A DNA stretch of 32,778 nt from Corallococcus interemptor (GTDB lineage: Bacteria; Myxococcota; Myxococcia; Myxococcales; Myxococcaceae). The number at the start of each line of letters is the position of its first letter. Position 1 is the stretch's first letter. The DNA is taken from the NCBI RefSeq assembly GCF_003668875.1, contig NZ_RAWM01000103.1:1-32778 (forward strand), written 5' to 3'. Below the pieces are notes generated by a model that had not been told where the DNA came from, did no database searches, and saw only the letters and a list, made by a program, of their open reading frames with translations. The translations under genes and the position numbers were made by a program. This document shows positions 14,356 through 23,725 of this stretch, piece by piece.

Positions 14356-16953
14356 GTGACCCTGAAGCCCGCCCATGCGTTGCACCTCGTGGGGTTGTTG
14401 TTGCTGACCTCGGTCGGTTGCGTGGAGGAGGACCCCGCCTTCACGGCGCCGCTGGCCGGTGGCGTGCGGGTCGTGGTCGCGGCGCCCCGCTCGGTGGTTG
14501 CCCGGTCCGTCGGCGTGAGTGCCATCCCCGCGTCTCGCGGCGGGGCGTACGAGACGCTGACGCAAGACCCGGAGGGTGACCACGTCTGGGCTGGCAGCTT
14601 GAGGCCGAATGTTTCCGGGGAGGACGTCTACCTGAGTGCGGACGTCACGGACTCGCCGGACACCATCGGGGCCTTCGTGGAGCTGCGGGGCGTGCGGGTC
14701 CCCCGGTATGGCGAAGCGCTCGCGGTCATGGTGCCCGAGCCCCGGGGCACGCCTCCCGCGGTGGCGAACCATGCGCCGCACATCCTCGCGGTGACCGGAC
14801 CGAACGCGATCGTCGAGGATGGCGCGACGGTGGACCTGCTCGCGCACGCGAGTGACCCGGATTCAGACGCGCTCACCTACGCCTGGACCGCCTCCTCGGG
14901 CGTGCTCGACTGCACGGAGGCGTCGTGCAAGTGGACGGCCGCCCTCCCCGAGGACGCCGATTCGCGCAAGAAGGGCGCGTTGATCAGCCTGCGGGTCACG
15001 GACGCGCGGGGCGCGGTGTCCACGCTCCAGTTCCGCATCGCCGTGGGCACGGTGCGCGGGCCCGCGTGGCTGGGGGACACCTTCGCCAACCGCGCCCCCA
15101 TTCCCTCCGAAGCAGGGGCGCCCCAGCAGGTGATGCTGGGCGGTCACTTCCAGGTCCAGGCGACGGTGACGGACGAGGACGGTCCCCAGGAGGTGCTGAC
15201 GTATGCGTGGAGCGCGAGCTGCGAGGGCACCTTCGATGACGTCACGCGGGCCACTCCCGCCTTCACTCCGACGGCGGAGCCCACGGACTGCGGCTGCCAG
15301 CTGAAGGGCGCCGTGACGGACGGCTTCGGTGGCAGCACGGAGCAGCTCGTGAACCTGTGCGTGCGCGCGGACGCGCCCCCGGTCATCACCACCGTGTCGC
15401 AGTCCGCGAACAGCGCGCTCGCGGGCGAACGCGTGACGTTCAGCGTGGTGAACGTGACGGACCCGAGCGGCGAGGCGATGACGTTCGCCTGGACGTCGAA
15501 CGTGGGGGCGCTCGGCACTCCCGTGAGCGATGGCGCGGCAAGCAGCGTGGACTGGACGGAGCTCTCCTGCCTGCCGGCGGATGTGACGCCCACCGTGGAG
15601 CTGGTGGTGACGAACGCCTCTGGCGCGAGCACGCGGCACGCCTTCTCCGTGGCGTGGGCCGGCCGGCGCTGCGGCCCGGGTGAGTCCCCGTGCCCCGTCA
15701 CGCTGACGCCCGGCCAGGTGACGCTGCGCGAGGACTGCGTGGTCCAGAGCGCGATGTTCATCCCGGACGGCTACACGTTGAACGGCGCCGGGCACACGCT
15801 GACCGCGTCCGAGGATGGGGCCGGGGACCACTACAAGGGCGCCGTGCTGCGCAACCGCGGCACGGTGGCGAACGTGCGCGACGTCACGGTGACGGCGCGC
15901 AACCTGTCGGACGTGTGTGACGGGGAGGCGGATCGGCTGCGCGGCATCCTGCTGGAGGGCGCGAGCGGGACCATCGAGGACACGGTCGTGGAGGACCTGA
16001 GCCAGGCGGGCAACTTCGGCGGCTGCCAGGAGGGCTTCGCCATCGACGTGCGCAACCTCGCGGCGGGCGCCACGCCGGTGGCGGTGACCGTCCGGGGCAA
16101 CCAGCTGACGGGCTACCAGAAGGCGGGCGTGGTGGTGCTGGGCCGCGTGGTGGCGACGGTGGAGGACAACGTCATCGACGGGCTGGGGCCCACGGACCGC
16201 ATCGCGCGCGTCGGCATCCAGCTCGCGCACGGCGTCTCCGGACAGGTGATGGGCAACCAGGTGCGGGGCAACGCGTACATCTTCGAGCGGGACTATGGCT
16301 CCGGCATCCTGGTGTTCGGCGGTCCGTACTACGGCGCGGGCCGCGAGCTGTGCCACGACCTGCGCATCGAGGACAACGTGCTGGAGGAGAACGACGTCGG
16401 CGTCAGCCTCTTGCAGGCGATGGACCTCGACTTCACGCCGCCCCCCGGCTCCCAGAACCTCCAGGTGATTGGCAACACGCTGACCAAGACGGACCTGACG
16501 GGCTCCTATCAGGCCGCCATCTCCGACAACGGGACCGCGAACCTCATCAGCCTCAACCGCATCAGCGGTGACGGGTACGACGAGGCGGTGTATCCGAGCA
16601 ACGCCATCGCCATGGACGTGGCGGCGCAAGGCGACGAGCGTCAGGTGGGCTTCGCCACGCCGGCGCGGACGCTGGACGTGGGGACGTGCTCGGAGGCGCT
16701 GGTGGTGCAGGGCTGGGACCTGGTGGGCAACCTGGCCCCGCTGTCCGTGCCGGAGGTGGCGCTGGCCGCGACGGACCCAGGCGCCACGTTCCACCTGCTG
16801 CCGGATTGCTCGGATGCGCCCGTGACGGTGGTCAGCCTCAAGAACCCGCAGCGCGAGGGCATCTTCTACCTCCGCGCCGCGACGGCCGGCCCGCTGACCG
16901 TCACGGCGACGGGCGACGGCGCGAGCAAGACCCAGGAGCAGACCGTCCGCTGA
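14356..16953 (+). CDS. Large lipoprotein with Ig-like domains and a beta-helix
   Basis: The 865-residue protein starts at GTG 14356, seven bases after a GAGG; this gives a lipoprotein signal (HLVGLLLLTSVGC, lipid Cys at 22), which a 35-codon longer frame would destroy. From about residue 136 to 440 there are two or three Ig/PKD-like modules, marked by recurring TYAWTAS, TYAWSAS and TFAWTSN and by DxDG/DxDS calcium-type loops, with paired cysteines. From about 445 to 755 comes a right-handed beta-helix: repeated short strands such as TIEDTVVEDL, VTVRGNQL, ATVEDNVIDGL and LRIEDNVLEEN. Such proteins are usually surface-exposed and either bind or cleave polysaccharides; no polysaccharide-lyase active site was recognised. 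It stands alone, 79 bp before the penicillin-binding protein gene. Confidence 0.82.
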   Translation: MTLKPAHALHLVGLLLLTSVGCVEEDPAFTAPLAGGVRVVVAAPRSVVARSVGVSAIPASRGGAYETLTQDPEGDHVWAGSLRPNVSGEDVYLSADVTDSPDTIGAFVELRGVRVPRYGEALAVMVPEPRGTPPAVANHAPHILAVTGPNAIVEDGATVDLLAHASDPDSDALTYAWTASSGVLDCTEASCKWTAALPEDADSRKKGALISLRVTDARGAVSTLQFRIAVGTVRGPAWLGDTFANRAPIPSEAGAPQQVMLGGHFQVQATVTDEDGPQEVLTYAWSASCEGTFDDVTRATPAFTPTAEPTDCGCQLKGAVTDGFGGSTEQLVNLCVRADAPPVITTVSQSANSALAGERVTFSVVNVTDPSGEAMTFAWTSNVGALGTPVSDGAASSVDWTELSCLPADVTPTVELVVTNASGASTRHAFSVAWAGRRCGPGESPCPVTLTPGQVTLREDCVVQSAMFIPDGYTLNGAGHTLTASEDGAGDHYKGAVLRNRGTVANVRDVTVTARNLSDVCDGEADRLRGILLEGASGTIEDTVVEDLSQAGNFGGCQEGFAIDVRNLAAGATPVAVTVRGNQLTGYQKAGVVVLGRVVATVEDNVIDGLGPTDRIARVGIQLAHGVSGQVMGNQVRGNAYIFERDYGSGILVFGGPYYGAGRELCHDLRIEDNVLEENDVGVSLLQAMDLDFTPPPGSQNLQVIGNTLTKTDLTGSYQAAISDNGTANLISLNRISGDGYDEAVYPSNAIAMDVAAQGDERQVGFATPARTLDVGTCSEALVVQGWDLVGNLAPLSVPEVALAATDPGATFHLLPDCSDAPVTVVSLKNPQREGIFYLRAATAGPLTVTATGDGASKTQEQTVR

Positions 16954-17032
16954 TCCACGCTGCGCGTGCGTGCCGGTGGATGCGAGCGCCGGATGTTCGC
17001 CTCGGCGCGCGGGGCGCGGTACAGGGGGACGC

Positions 17033-18970
17033 GTGTACGGACGGGCGGTCATTTCCTGGGTGGGGCTCTGGCTCCTGTTGCTGCTTCCCGCGTGCGCGCC
17101 GAAGACCGTGAGGCCCACGGTGCCTCCGGTGCCCGCGCCCACGGTGCCCTCGGGCCCCGAGGGCCTGGCCCTCCAGTACCTGGACGCCTGGGCTCGCAAC
17201 GACGTGGAGGCGCAGCGCCGCGTGCTCGTGGACGCGCCCCAGGACTACGACGCGCAGCAGGCGCGCTGGAGGCAGGAACTGGGCGTCGTGGCCTCGCGCT
17301 TCGAGCCGCCCCAGCTCGAGTCCCAGGGCGCCACCACGGCGGTGGTGCGGTTCATCGGCGTGCACACGCTGCGGGGACTGGGCGACTGGGAGGTGGAGTC
17401 CCGGCTGCGCTTCGTGCTCCGGGGCAAGCGCTGGGGCCTGCTCTGGACGCCGGAGGTGTTCCACCCCGACGCGCGGCCCGGAGACCGCTTCGGCCGCACG
17501 CGGACGTGGGGGCCTCGCGGCGCGCTGCTGGACGCGAACGGGGACTCGCTCACCGTCCCGGGAGAGGTCATCCGCGTCGGCGTCATGCCGGGCCGCGTGA
17601 AGGACCGCGCGGCCGTGGCCAGCGTGCTCCAGGCGCAGCTCGGCGTGGACCCCGCCAGGGTGCTCGCCGCGCTCAACGCCGCGAACGCGCAACCCGAACA
17701 GTTCCTCGCGTTCATCGACGTGCGCCAGGAACGCTATCAACAGGTGCGAGGCGTGCTCGCGCCGGTGCCCGGCATCTTCTTCCGCAAGAAGCCCGCGCGC
17801 CTCAGCCCCGCGGAGGGCTTCGCCGCGCACACGCTGGGCCGCGTGGGCGAGGTGACCGCGGAGGCGCTCCAGGCCCTGGGCATGCCCTACCAACCCGGAG
17901 ACGTGGTGGGCCTGTCCGGCCTGGAGCGAACGCAGGAGCGGACGCTGGCGGGACGCCCCTCCGGTGAGGTGCGCCTCCTTCACCGCTCCGGCGGCAGCGA
18001 CCTGCTCTACCGCTTCGACGGTGAGCCGGGCCGCGACGTCCGCACCACGCTGCGCAGGGACGTGCAGGCGGCGGCGGAGGCGGCGCTCGTGGACGTCACC
18101 TTTCCCGCCGCGGTGGTCGCGGTGGACACGGCCACGGGCCACGTGCTGGCCATGGCCAGCAGGCCGCTGGGGGAGGGATGGCACCGCGCGCTGGTGGGAC
18201 GCTATCCCCCGGCCTCCACGTTCAAGCTGGTGACCTCCGAGGCGCTGCTCGCCAGCGGCCTGAAGCCGGACTCGCGCGTCGAGTGTCCCCTGGAGGTGAC
18301 GGTGGGCCGCAAGCGCTTCCGCAACTTCGAGTCCGAGGTCCTGGGACCCACCACGCTGCGCCGGGCGTTCGCGCTGTCGTGCAACACGACGTTCATCCAG
18401 CTGTCGGAGAAGCTGCCCCCGCACGCGCTGGAGGACGCGGCCCGGCGCTTCGGCTTCGGCGTGTCCTACGACGTGGGCCTGCCGTCCCCCGGCGCCACCT
18501 TCCCTCCACCGAAGGACGACGCCGAGCTGGCGGCGGATGCCATGGGGCAGGGCCGCGTGCTGGTGACGCCGCTGCACATGGCCACCGTCGTGTCGGCGGC
18601 GGACACCGGCGTCTGGCATGCGCCGAGCCTCCTGGCGGACGCGGACGCAGGCCCGGAGTCACGGCTGGTCCCCGGCACGACTCAAGCGCTCCGCGAGCTG
18701 ATGCGCGCGGTGGTGACGGACGGCACGGCGAAGTCCGCCGCCCACATCCCGGGGCTCAAGGGCAAGACAGGCACGGCGGAGTTCGGCACGGCCGTGCCGC
18801 CTCCGACGCATGCGTGGTTCGTCGGCGTCCGTGACGGCATCGGCTTCGCGGTGTTCGTCGAAGGTGGCGGCGTGGGAGGCCGCGTGGCCGTGCCGCTGGC
18901 GATCCGCTTCCTCCAGGCGCTGGACGCGGCGGCGGTCCTCTCGTTCAAGAAGGGCGACAACGCCAGCTAG
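17033..18970 (+). CDS. Class B penicillin-binding protein, predicted lipoprotein
   Basis: This 645-residue D,D-transpeptidase would cross-link peptidoglycan in the periplasm. The three active-site motifs are intact: S395-T-F-K398, S449-C-N, and K578-T-G. Ahead of them is a dimerisation-type region (RGALLDANGDSL), and the first 150 residues resemble the NTF2-like MecA N-terminal domain (ALQYLDAWARNDVEAQRR). Instead of a plain transmembrane anchor it has a hydrophobic leader ending in LPAC, placing the lipid Cys at 21. The GTG at 17033 is chosen because it follows GGGGG and yields this signal; the ATG 21 codons earlier adds a non-signal extension. MecA-type proteins can be beta-lactam-insensitive, but resistance cannot be read from the sequence. 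Confidence 0.88.
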   Translation: MYGRAVISWVGLWLLLLLPACAPKTVRPTVPPVPAPTVPSGPEGLALQYLDAWARNDVEAQRRVLVDAPQDYDAQQARWRQELGVVASRFEPPQLESQGATTAVVRFIGVHTLRGLGDWEVESRLRFVLRGKRWGLLWTPEVFHPDARPGDRFGRTRTWGPRGALLDANGDSLTVPGEVIRVGVMPGRVKDRAAVASVLQAQLGVDPARVLAALNAANAQPEQFLAFIDVRQERYQQVRGVLAPVPGIFFRKKPARLSPAEGFAAHTLGRVGEVTAEALQALGMPYQPGDVVGLSGLERTQERTLAGRPSGEVRLLHRSGGSDLLYRFDGEPGRDVRTTLRRDVQAAAEAALVDVTFPAAVVAVDTATGHVLAMASRPLGEGWHRALVGRYPPASTFKLVTSEALLASGLKPDSRVECPLEVTVGRKRFRNFESEVLGPTTLRRAFALSCNTTFIQLSEKLPPHALEDAARRFGFGVSYDVGLPSPGATFPPPKDDAELAADAMGQGRVLVTPLHMATVVSAADTGVWHAPSLLADADAGPESRLVPGTTQALRELMRAVVTDGTAKSAAHIPGLKGKTGTAEFGTAVPPPTHAWFVGVRDGIGFAVFVEGGGVGGRVAVPLAIRFLQALDAAAVLSFKKGDNAS

Positions 18971-19088
18971 GGCGCGGGGCCGTCCCTCCGAGCGCCGCGC
19001 CCCTCCCCGGTGACTGGTCTCCCGGGAGGGCACTGCGCACGTTGCGAGGATGGGCGGTGGACGCTCGAGCAACCGGGGAGCCAGGCCC

Positions 19089-21617
19089 GTGGCGCGTGCT
19101 TCGCCCGCCTGGAGCGAGCCGGTGGAGTCGCTATGCGCCCGGCTGGGCACCTCGCTCCAGGGGCTGTCCTCCCAGGAGGCCGGGGCGCTGCTGGAGTCCC
19201 TGGGCCCCAATGACCTGGAGTCCCGGCGCCGCCGGCCGCTGCCCCTGGAGCTGCTGCTGCGGCTGGGCAACCCGCTGGTGCTGGTGCTGCTGGTGGCGTG
19301 CGGCATCTCGGCCGTGGTCCACGACCTGACCAGCTCCGCCATCATCGCCGTCATCGTGTTGATCAGCGTGACGCTGGACTTCGTGCAGGAGCACCGGGCC
19401 AGCAACGCGGCGGAGCGCCTGCGCGGCGCCGTGGCCCTGCGCGCCCGCGTGCTGCGCGACGGCGTGGAACAGGAGGTGCCCGCCACGCGGCTGGTCCCCG
19501 GGGACGTGGTCCTGCTGGCCACCGGCAGCCGCGTCCCCGCGGACGCGCGCGTCCTGGAGTCCCACGCGCTGTCCGTGAACGAATCGCTGCTCACCGGCGA
19601 GCCCTACCCCGTGGAGAAGGCGCCGGGGCTCGTGTCCGCGGACGCGCCGCTCGCGGACGTGGGCAACACCGTCTTCGCCGGGACGTCGGTGCTGGGGGGC
19701 ACGGGCCGCGCGCTCGTGTTCGCCACCGGCTGCGAGACGGAGGTCGGCGGCATCGCCCGGGGGCTGTCCGCGCCCGTCGCCTCCACCGCCTTCGAGAAGG
19801 AAACGCACCACTTCTCCGCGATGTTGATGCGGCTCACGGTCCTGATGGTGCTGTTCGTGCTCCTGGTGAACCTGACCCTGGCGCGTCCGCTGCTGGAGTC
19901 CTTCCTCTTCGCCATGGCCCTGGCGGTGGGGCTCACGCCGGAGCTGCTGCCCATGGTGGTCTCGGTGACGCTCGCCCGGGGCGCCCTGCGGCTCGCGGAC
20001 CAGGGGGTCATCGTCAAGCGGCTGAGCGCGGTGCACGACCTGGGCTGCATGGACGTGCTGTGCACCGACAAGACGGGCACGCTCACGGAGGCGAACATCC
20101 GGCTGGCGCGCACCGAGGACGCCACCTCCCAGCACAGCGAGCGCACCCTCGCGTGGGCCTTCCTCAACAGCCACTTCGCCACCGGCCTGCGCAGCCCCAT
20201 GGACGAGGCCATCCTGGCCCGGCGCGTGGCGTGCACGCAGGGCTGGCGCAAGGAGGACGAGCTGCCCTTCGACTTCGAGCGCCGCCGCGTGTCCGTGCTG
20301 CTGGAGAAGGACGGCCGCCGCGTCCTGGTGGTGAAGGGCGCGCCGGAAGCCCTGCTGTCCTGTTGCGAAGCCTGCGAAGCCCCGGAGGGGCCACCCCGAG
20401 CCCTGGACGTGCCCGCGCGCGAGGCCCTGCAGGCCCGCGCCGACGCCCTGGGCGCGCAGGGCTTCCGGGTGCTGGGGCTCGCCTGGCGGGACGCGCCGGT
20501 CCAGCGCGAAGGGCTGTCGCCGGAGGACGAGACGGGCCTCGTCTTCGCGGGCTTCGCCTCCTTCCTGGACCCGCCCAAGCAGAGCGCCCGGCCCGCGCTG
20601 GCGGCGCTGCGCGAGGCGGGCGTCGCGGTGAAGGTGGTGACGGGCGACAACGCGCGGGTGGCGGCGCACGTCTGCCAGGAGCTGGGGCTGGAGGTGCGCG
20701 GCGTGCTCACCGGCGCGGAGCTGGCCCTGCTGGACGACCCGGGCCTGCGCGCGCGGGCCCGGGACACCACCGTCTTCGCGCGCGTGTCCCCCGCGCAGAA
20801 GAGCCGCATCCTGCGCGCGCTGCGGCAGCGCGGCCACGTGGTGGGCTACCTGGGGGACGGCATCAACGACGCGCCGTCCTTGCACGAGGCGGACGTGGGC
20901 ATCTCCGTCGCGGGCGCGGCGGACGTCGCGCGCGAGGCCGCGGCGCTGCTGCTGTTGCGCCAGGAGCTGGGCGTCCTGCACGACGGCGTCCAGGAGGGGC
21001 GGCGCACCTTCGGCAACGTCATGAAGTACATCCGCATGGGGACCAGCTCCAACTTCGGCAACATGCTGAGCATGGCCCTGGCGTCGCTGGTGCTGCCGTT
21101 CCTGCCCATGCTGCCCATCCAGATCCTCCTCAACAACATGCTGTACGACGTGTCGGAGCTGGCCATCCCGCTGGACACGGTGGACGCGGAGCAGCTGTCG
21201 CGGCCCACGCGCTGGGACCTGCGCTTCGTGCGCCTCTACATGGCGGTGTTCGGCACGCTCAGCTCGCTCTTCGACGCGGCCACCTTCACGGTGCTGCTGC
21301 ACGGCTTCCACGCCGGGGCGCCGCTCTTCCAGACGGGCTGGTTCATGGAGTCGCTGACCACGCAGGTGCTGGTCATCTTCATCATCCGCACCCGGGGTGG
21401 CGCGGCGCGCAGCCGTCCCGCGCGGCTGCTGGTGCTGTCGTCGCTGGGCGTGGTGGCGGTGGCCTGCGCGCTGCCCTTCACGCCGCTGGGCCCCTCCTTC
21501 GGCTTCGTGCCGCCGCCGCCCGCCATCCTCGCGTCCCTGGGCGGGCTGGTGGTGCTGTACCTGGCCTGCGCCATGGGGCTCAACCGCTGGTTCTTCCGCC
21601 GCTTCGCCACCGCCTGA
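19089..21617 (+). CDS. mgtA: MgtA-type (P3B) magnesium-transporting P-type ATPase
   Basis: The product, 842 residues from this start, imports Mg2+ using ATP. It shows the actuator motif SLLTGEPYPVEK (the usual TGES carries P in place of S), the transmembrane signature GLTPELLPMVV typical of MgtA/MgtB, the phosphorylation site D327-KTGTLTE, the nucleotide-domain KGAPEALL, and the hinge motif GDGINDAPSL. About ten membrane helices are present: two pairs in the N-terminal half and a C-terminal six-helix bundle. GTG 19089 has GGGGAG eight bases upstream. An ATG at 19050 is in frame but its only purine run touches the codon, so I consider it less likely. No Mg2+ leader structure was seen in the 118 bases before the start. 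Confidence 0.9.
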   Translation: MARASPAWSEPVESLCARLGTSLQGLSSQEAGALLESLGPNDLESRRRRPLPLELLLRLGNPLVLVLLVACGISAVVHDLTSSAIIAVIVLISVTLDFVQEHRASNAAERLRGAVALRARVLRDGVEQEVPATRLVPGDVVLLATGSRVPADARVLESHALSVNESLLTGEPYPVEKAPGLVSADAPLADVGNTVFAGTSVLGGTGRALVFATGCETEVGGIARGLSAPVASTAFEKETHHFSAMLMRLTVLMVLFVLLVNLTLARPLLESFLFAMALAVGLTPELLPMVVSVTLARGALRLADQGVIVKRLSAVHDLGCMDVLCTDKTGTLTEANIRLARTEDATSQHSERTLAWAFLNSHFATGLRSPMDEAILARRVACTQGWRKEDELPFDFERRRVSVLLEKDGRRVLVVKGAPEALLSCCEACEAPEGPPRALDVPAREALQARADALGAQGFRVLGLAWRDAPVQREGLSPEDETGLVFAGFASFLDPPKQSARPALAALREAGVAVKVVTGDNARVAAHVCQELGLEVRGVLTGAELALLDDPGLRARARDTTVFARVSPAQKSRILRALRQRGHVVGYLGDGINDAPSLHEADVGISVAGAADVAREAAALLLLRQELGVLHDGVQEGRRTFGNVMKYIRMGTSSNFGNMLSMALASLVLPFLPMLPIQILLNNMLYDVSELAIPLDTVDAEQLSRPTRWDLRFVRLYMAVFGTLSSLFDAATFTVLLHGFHAGAPLFQTGWFMESLTTQVLVIFIIRTRGGAARSRPARLLVLSSLGVVAVACALPFTPLGPSFGFVPPPPAILASLGGLVVLYLACAMGLNRWFFRRFATA

Positions 21618-21673
21618 GGATGCAATCGCCCCGCCAGCGGGACGTAGGTAGGCTGGTGCGTGGGAGAGACCGA

Positions 21674-23131
21674 ATGAACCGGAGTCCGTTGCGCTTCCTG
21701 GCCGTGGCCTTGTTGCTCCTTCCTGTCGCCGCCGGTGCCGCGACGCGCCAGCAGGAGCTGGACAGGCTGGTGACGCAGTACCACCAGCTGCGCCAGTTCA
21801 ATGGCGCGGTGCTCGTGGCCAATGACAAGGGCGTCGTCCTGAAGAAGGCCTACGGCCTGGCCAACTTCGAATGGAACGTGCCCAACACGCCGGACACGAA
21901 GTTCCGCATCGCGTCCGTGACCAAGCAGTTCACGGCCATGGTCATCCTCCAGCTGGTCGCGGAGGGGAAGCTCAAGCTCGACGACACGCTGGTGTCGGCG
22001 CTGCCGGACTACCGCAAGGACACGGGTGCGCGCGTCACCGTCGCCCAGCTGCTCAACCACACGTCCGGCATCCCCAGCTACACGGGCTCGCCGGACTTCT
22101 TCCCCAAGGTGTCTCGCAACCCCTACGCCGTCGCGGACTTCGTGAAGCAGTTCGCCAGCGGGGACCTGGAGTTCGAGCCCGGCTCGAAATTCAAATACAA
22201 CAACTCCGGCTACTTCCTGCTGGGCGCCATCATCGAGCGCGTCACCGGCAAGACGTACGCGCAGGCGGTGCAGGAGCGCATCTTCACGCCGCTGGGCATG
22301 AAGGACTCCGGCTACGACGTCACCGCCACGGTGCTGCCCAAGCGCGCCAGCGGCCATGAGCTCACGCCGGACGGCTATGTCCACGCGGACTACCTGGACA
22401 TGTCCCTGCCGTACGCGGCCGGGTCGCTGTACTCGACGGTGGAGGACCTCTACCGCTGGGACCGCGCGCTCTATGAGAACAAGCTGCTGCCGGAGGCACT
22501 GAAGCAGAAGATGTTCACGCCCGGCCTGGAGAACTACGGCTTCGGGTTCTTCGTGAACCCGCTGAAGCTGGACGACGGCAAGACGGAGCTGCCCACCATC
22601 ACCCACAGCGGCGGCATCAACGGGTTCAGCTCGCGCATCTACCGCGTGCCGGCGGGCAGGGAGGTGGTCATCCTCCTGGACAACACGTCGCGCGGCGACA
22701 AGCTGGTGGAGCTGTCCGCGGGCCTCCTGAGCGTACTCCACGGCATCCCGCCCAAGGCGCCCCGCATGGGCATCCGGGAGCTGCTGAGCACGACGGCCGA
22801 AAAGGAGCCCGTCGCGAAGACCGTCGCGCGCTACCGCGAGCTGAAGGCCTCGAAGCCGGACGCGTATGACTTCTCCGGCGGGGAGCTCAATGGCCTGGGC
22901 TACCAGCTGCTCCGCAAGGGCCGCGCGGCGGATGCCGTGGAAATCTTCAAGCTCAACGTGGAGATGTTCCCGAAGGTGGGCAACGTCTACGACAGTCTGG
23001 GGGAGGCCTGCCTCGCGGTCGGAGACAAACAGCAGGCGCGCGTGAACTACAGTAAGGCCGTGGAGCTGGACCCGAAGAACGCCAACGCGGCGGCCGCGCT
23101 CCAGAAGCTGGGGGCGCAGGCCGCTCCCTGA
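21674..23131 (+). CDS. Beta-lactamase-fold serine hydrolase with C-terminal TPR
   Basis: This 485-residue exported enzyme has a signal peptide ending near residue 22 (LLLLPVAAGAA). It carries the penicillin-recognising active site of class C beta-lactamase relatives: S81-V-T-K84, Y175-N-N177, and H311-S-G-G in place of KTG. The H-S-G form is usual in esterases and peptidases of this family rather than true beta-lactamases. From about 405 to 480 there are two TPR-like helical repeats (GLGYQLLRKGRAADAVEIF; LGEACLAVGDKQQARVNY). The ATG at 21674 follows GGGAGAG. It lies 56 bp after the magnesium transporter gene and 18 bp before the glutathione transferase gene. The substrate is unknown; a peptidoglycan fragment, ester or D-amino-acid peptide is possible. 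Confidence 0.9.
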   Translation: MNRSPLRFLAVALLLLPVAAGAATRQQELDRLVTQYHQLRQFNGAVLVANDKGVVLKKAYGLANFEWNVPNTPDTKFRIASVTKQFTAMVILQLVAEGKLKLDDTLVSALPDYRKDTGARVTVAQLLNHTSGIPSYTGSPDFFPKVSRNPYAVADFVKQFASGDLEFEPGSKFKYNNSGYFLLGAIIERVTGKTYAQAVQERIFTPLGMKDSGYDVTATVLPKRASGHELTPDGYVHADYLDMSLPYAAGSLYSTVEDLYRWDRALYENKLLPEALKQKMFTPGLENYGFGFFVNPLKLDDGKTELPTITHSGGINGFSSRIYRVPAGREVVILLDNTSRGDKLVELSAGLLSVLHGIPPKAPRMGIRELLSTTAEKEPVAKTVARYRELKASKPDAYDFSGGELNGLGYQLLRKGRAADAVEIFKLNVEMFPKVGNVYDSLGEACLAVGDKQQARVNYSKAVELDPKNANAAAALQKLGAQAAP

Positions 23132-23149
23132 TTCAGGAGAGGTGCCTGC

Positions 23150-23722
23150 ATGAAGCTCTATTTCAATCCGCGCAGCCGGGCTGTCATTGGCAAGTGGATG
23201 CTCGACGAGGCGGGGGTCGACTACGAAATCGTCCCCATCGACCTGGAGAAGCGCGAGCAGAAGTCGCCGGAGTTCTTGAAGGTGAACCCGGCCGGCAAGC
23301 TGCCCGCGCTGGTGGACGGTGATGCGCGCGTGTTCGAGAACGCCGCCCTCTGTCTCTACATCGCGGACAAGTACCCGCAGGCGAAGCTGGCGCCCGCGGT
23401 GGATGCGCCCGAGCGCGGCCGGTACCTGTCGCTGATGGTGTACTCGACGTCGCAGCTGGAGCCGTCCATGGGCGACCACATGGCCAAGGCCCCCACGCTG
23501 CCGCAGCGCGGATGGACGGAGTACTCGCAGACGCTGGACGCCGTGGAGCGCGAGCTGGGGGACGGCCCCTACCTCTTCGGCGACTGGTTCACCGCCGCGG
23601 ACGTGATGATTGGCTCCATGTTCATCTACCAGCGCATGCTGGGCGGCTCGACGGGGCGGCCGAAGCTGGAGGCCTACGTGGACCGGCTGCAGGCCCGGCC
23701 CAAGGGCTTGAGGCTGCGCTGA
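23150..23722 (+). CDS. Glutathione S-transferase family protein
   Basis: The 190-residue protein has an N-terminal thioredoxin-like domain (MKLYFNPRSRAVIGKWMLDE) with the cis-Pro loop VNPAGKLPALV and the glutathione-contacting ENAALCLYIADKY. An all-helical C-terminal domain includes the N-capping motif FTAADVMIGS. It is full length or nearly so for the family; the end RLQARPKGLRLR is a normal GST ending. It conjugates or reduces small electrophiles in the cytoplasm, substrate unknown. AGGAGAGG precedes the ATG. It is close behind the serine hydrolase gene and converges with the shortened LysR gene, leaving three bases between stops. Confidence 0.9.
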   Translation: MKLYFNPRSRAVIGKWMLDEAGVDYEIVPIDLEKREQKSPEFLKVNPAGKLPALVDGDARVFENAALCLYIADKYPQAKLAPAVDAPERGRYLSLMVYSTSQLEPSMGDHMAKAPTLPQRGWTEYSQTLDAVERELGDGPYLFGDWFTAADVMIGSMFIYQRMLGGSTGRPKLEAYVDRLQARPKGLRLR

Positions 23723-23725
23723 GTC

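Noticed and set aside
14863-18619. Long leftward open frames (778 and 572 codons) opposite the beta-helix lipoprotein and penicillin-binding protein genes
   Set aside because: They have His/Arg/Val-rich shadow composition, no start signals and no motifs, and real genes occupy the other strand.
18971-19088. Mg2+-sensing leader or riboswitch before the magnesium transporter
   Set aside because: The gap is only 118 bases and shows no leader peptide or the structured element expected for known Mg2+ sensors.
19298-21673. Upstream 792 codons of the frame that contains the serine hydrolase
   Set aside because: This part overlaps the magnesium transporter in another frame and reads as low-complexity Arg/Gly/Ala; the real protein begins with a signal peptide at 21674.
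19131-23479. Long leftward open frames (726 and 747 codons) opposite the magnesium transporter and serine hydrolase genes
   Set aside because: They are shadows of genes with complete P-type ATPase and beta-lactamase-fold motifs on the plus strand.
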